Shown here: positions 6,373 through 6,515 of the stretch, piece by piece
Position numbering within the stretch: the first letter of the stretch is position 1
How the letters are laid out: each line of letters opens with the position of its first letter
Assembly: GCA_029935135.1 (NCBI GenBank)
Contig: JAOZKX010000124.1
Coordinates: 1 to 6,515, forward strand
Length of the DNA stretch: 6,515 bases
Reading direction: 5' to 3'
Origin: Desulfocapsa sp.
GTDB taxonomy: Bacteria > Desulfobacterota > Desulfobulbia > Desulfobulbales > Desulfocapsaceae
Notes under the pieces: generated by a model
What the model was told of the DNA's origin: nothing
Database searches by the model: none
What the model saw: the letters and a program-made list of their open reading frames with translations, nothing else
Translations under genes and position numbers: made by a program

Positions 6373-6377
6373 GGAGG
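6373..6377 (+). promoter_or_regulatory. Ribosome binding site for the small membrane protein
   Basis: GGAGG lies five bases before ATG 6383. It decides between this start and the in-frame ATG at 6371, which overlaps the site itself and has no site of its own. Confidence 0.8.
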
Positions 6378-6382
6378 ACACC

Positions 6383-6515
6383 ATGACTACATACACACAT
6401 GTTACAGAAGAAAACAAAACTGAAGCTGAATATGAAACTTCTACATTTGCCCTTGGCGTTGGCATAACCATGGCAGCCCTTGTTGGAATCTGGGGAGCTG
6501 TCGGTCTTGCAAGCG
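6383..6515 (+). CDS. Small membrane protein, 3' partial
   Basis: The first 44 residues are visible and the frame runs off the window. A polar, Thr/Glu-rich N-terminus (residues 1-20, MTTYTHVTEENKTEAEYETS) leads into a hydrophobic, Gly/Ala-rich segment (from about residue 21, FALGVGITMAALVGIWGAVG). That segment is long enough for one membrane helix. It lacks a basic N-region, so it reads as a membrane anchor rather than a signal peptide. Short proteins with a similar VGIWGAVGL-like helix occur, as I recall, in sulfate-reducing and related bacteria, but I cannot name a family or function. It has its own strong ribosome binding site and lies under a sigma-54 type promoter, so it is a separate transcription unit from the genes to the left. 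Its true length and any downstream partners are outside the window. Confidence 0.7.
   Translation, partial: MTTYTHVTEENKTEAEYETSTFALGVGITMAALVGIWGAVGLAS

Larger units (their letters stand above)
6018..6382. other. 365-base gap without a recognisable gene
   Basis: This gap is more A/T-rich than the flanking genes. It holds the weak terminator near its left end and a small hairpin (CAACA CTTT TGTTG, 6129-6142). Further right is a cluster of alternating ATTCT/AGAAT motifs (6276-6292), and at its right end a sigma-54 type promoter (6309-6325). No open frame with a credible start and ribosome binding site was found on either strand. I see no tRNA or known small RNA. Confidence 0.6.

Overview
The window looks like an accessory ("spike cargo") segment of a type VI secretion (T6SS) locus from a Gram-negative bacterium. 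It is followed by a transporter gene and then by a separate transcription unit with a sigma-54 type promoter. Base composition is near balanced in the genes, and the ribosome binding sites are ordinary bacterial ones. The gene set (long pentapeptide-repeat proteins, a DUF3540 protein, a DUF4150/PAAR-like protein) and the small membrane protein at the right edge fit a sulfate-reducing Desulfobacterota (Desulfobulbales-like) host. That assignment is an impression from protein style, not a proven one.

Layout, all on the + strand. Positions 1-1656 hold the 3' part of a large protein: a short segment that may be the tail of a DUF2169-type adaptor domain, a charged helical linker, then 62 pentapeptide repeats. 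It overlaps by ATGA with 1653-2708, a free-standing protein of 64 pentapeptide repeats. One base after that stop codon lies an inverted pair of REP-like sequences (2709-2787). Next come a DUF3540 protein (2851-3513) and a PAAR-like DUF4150 protein (3527-3931), then a 255-residue protein I do not recognise (3973-4740). The stop codon of the unknown gene overlaps the start codon of an MFS transporter of the metabolite:H+ symporter (MHS) family (4740-6017). A weak terminator-like hairpin follows. The last gap (6018-6382) ends in a GG-N10-GC promoter in front of a small membrane protein cut by the window end (6383-6515).

How the genes may work together: PAAR-like proteins cap the VgrG spike, DUF2169 proteins act as effector/spike adaptors, and DUF3540 proteins co-occur with them. 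The first five genes therefore probably encode parts that dress or load a T6SS spike. The unknown protein just after the PAAR-like gene is the best candidate for a new effector, adaptor or immunity factor. The MHS transporter is joined to this set by a TAATG junction, which is unexpected. No vgrG, toxin domain or core T6SS gene lies inside the window, so the T6SS assignment rests on family associations.
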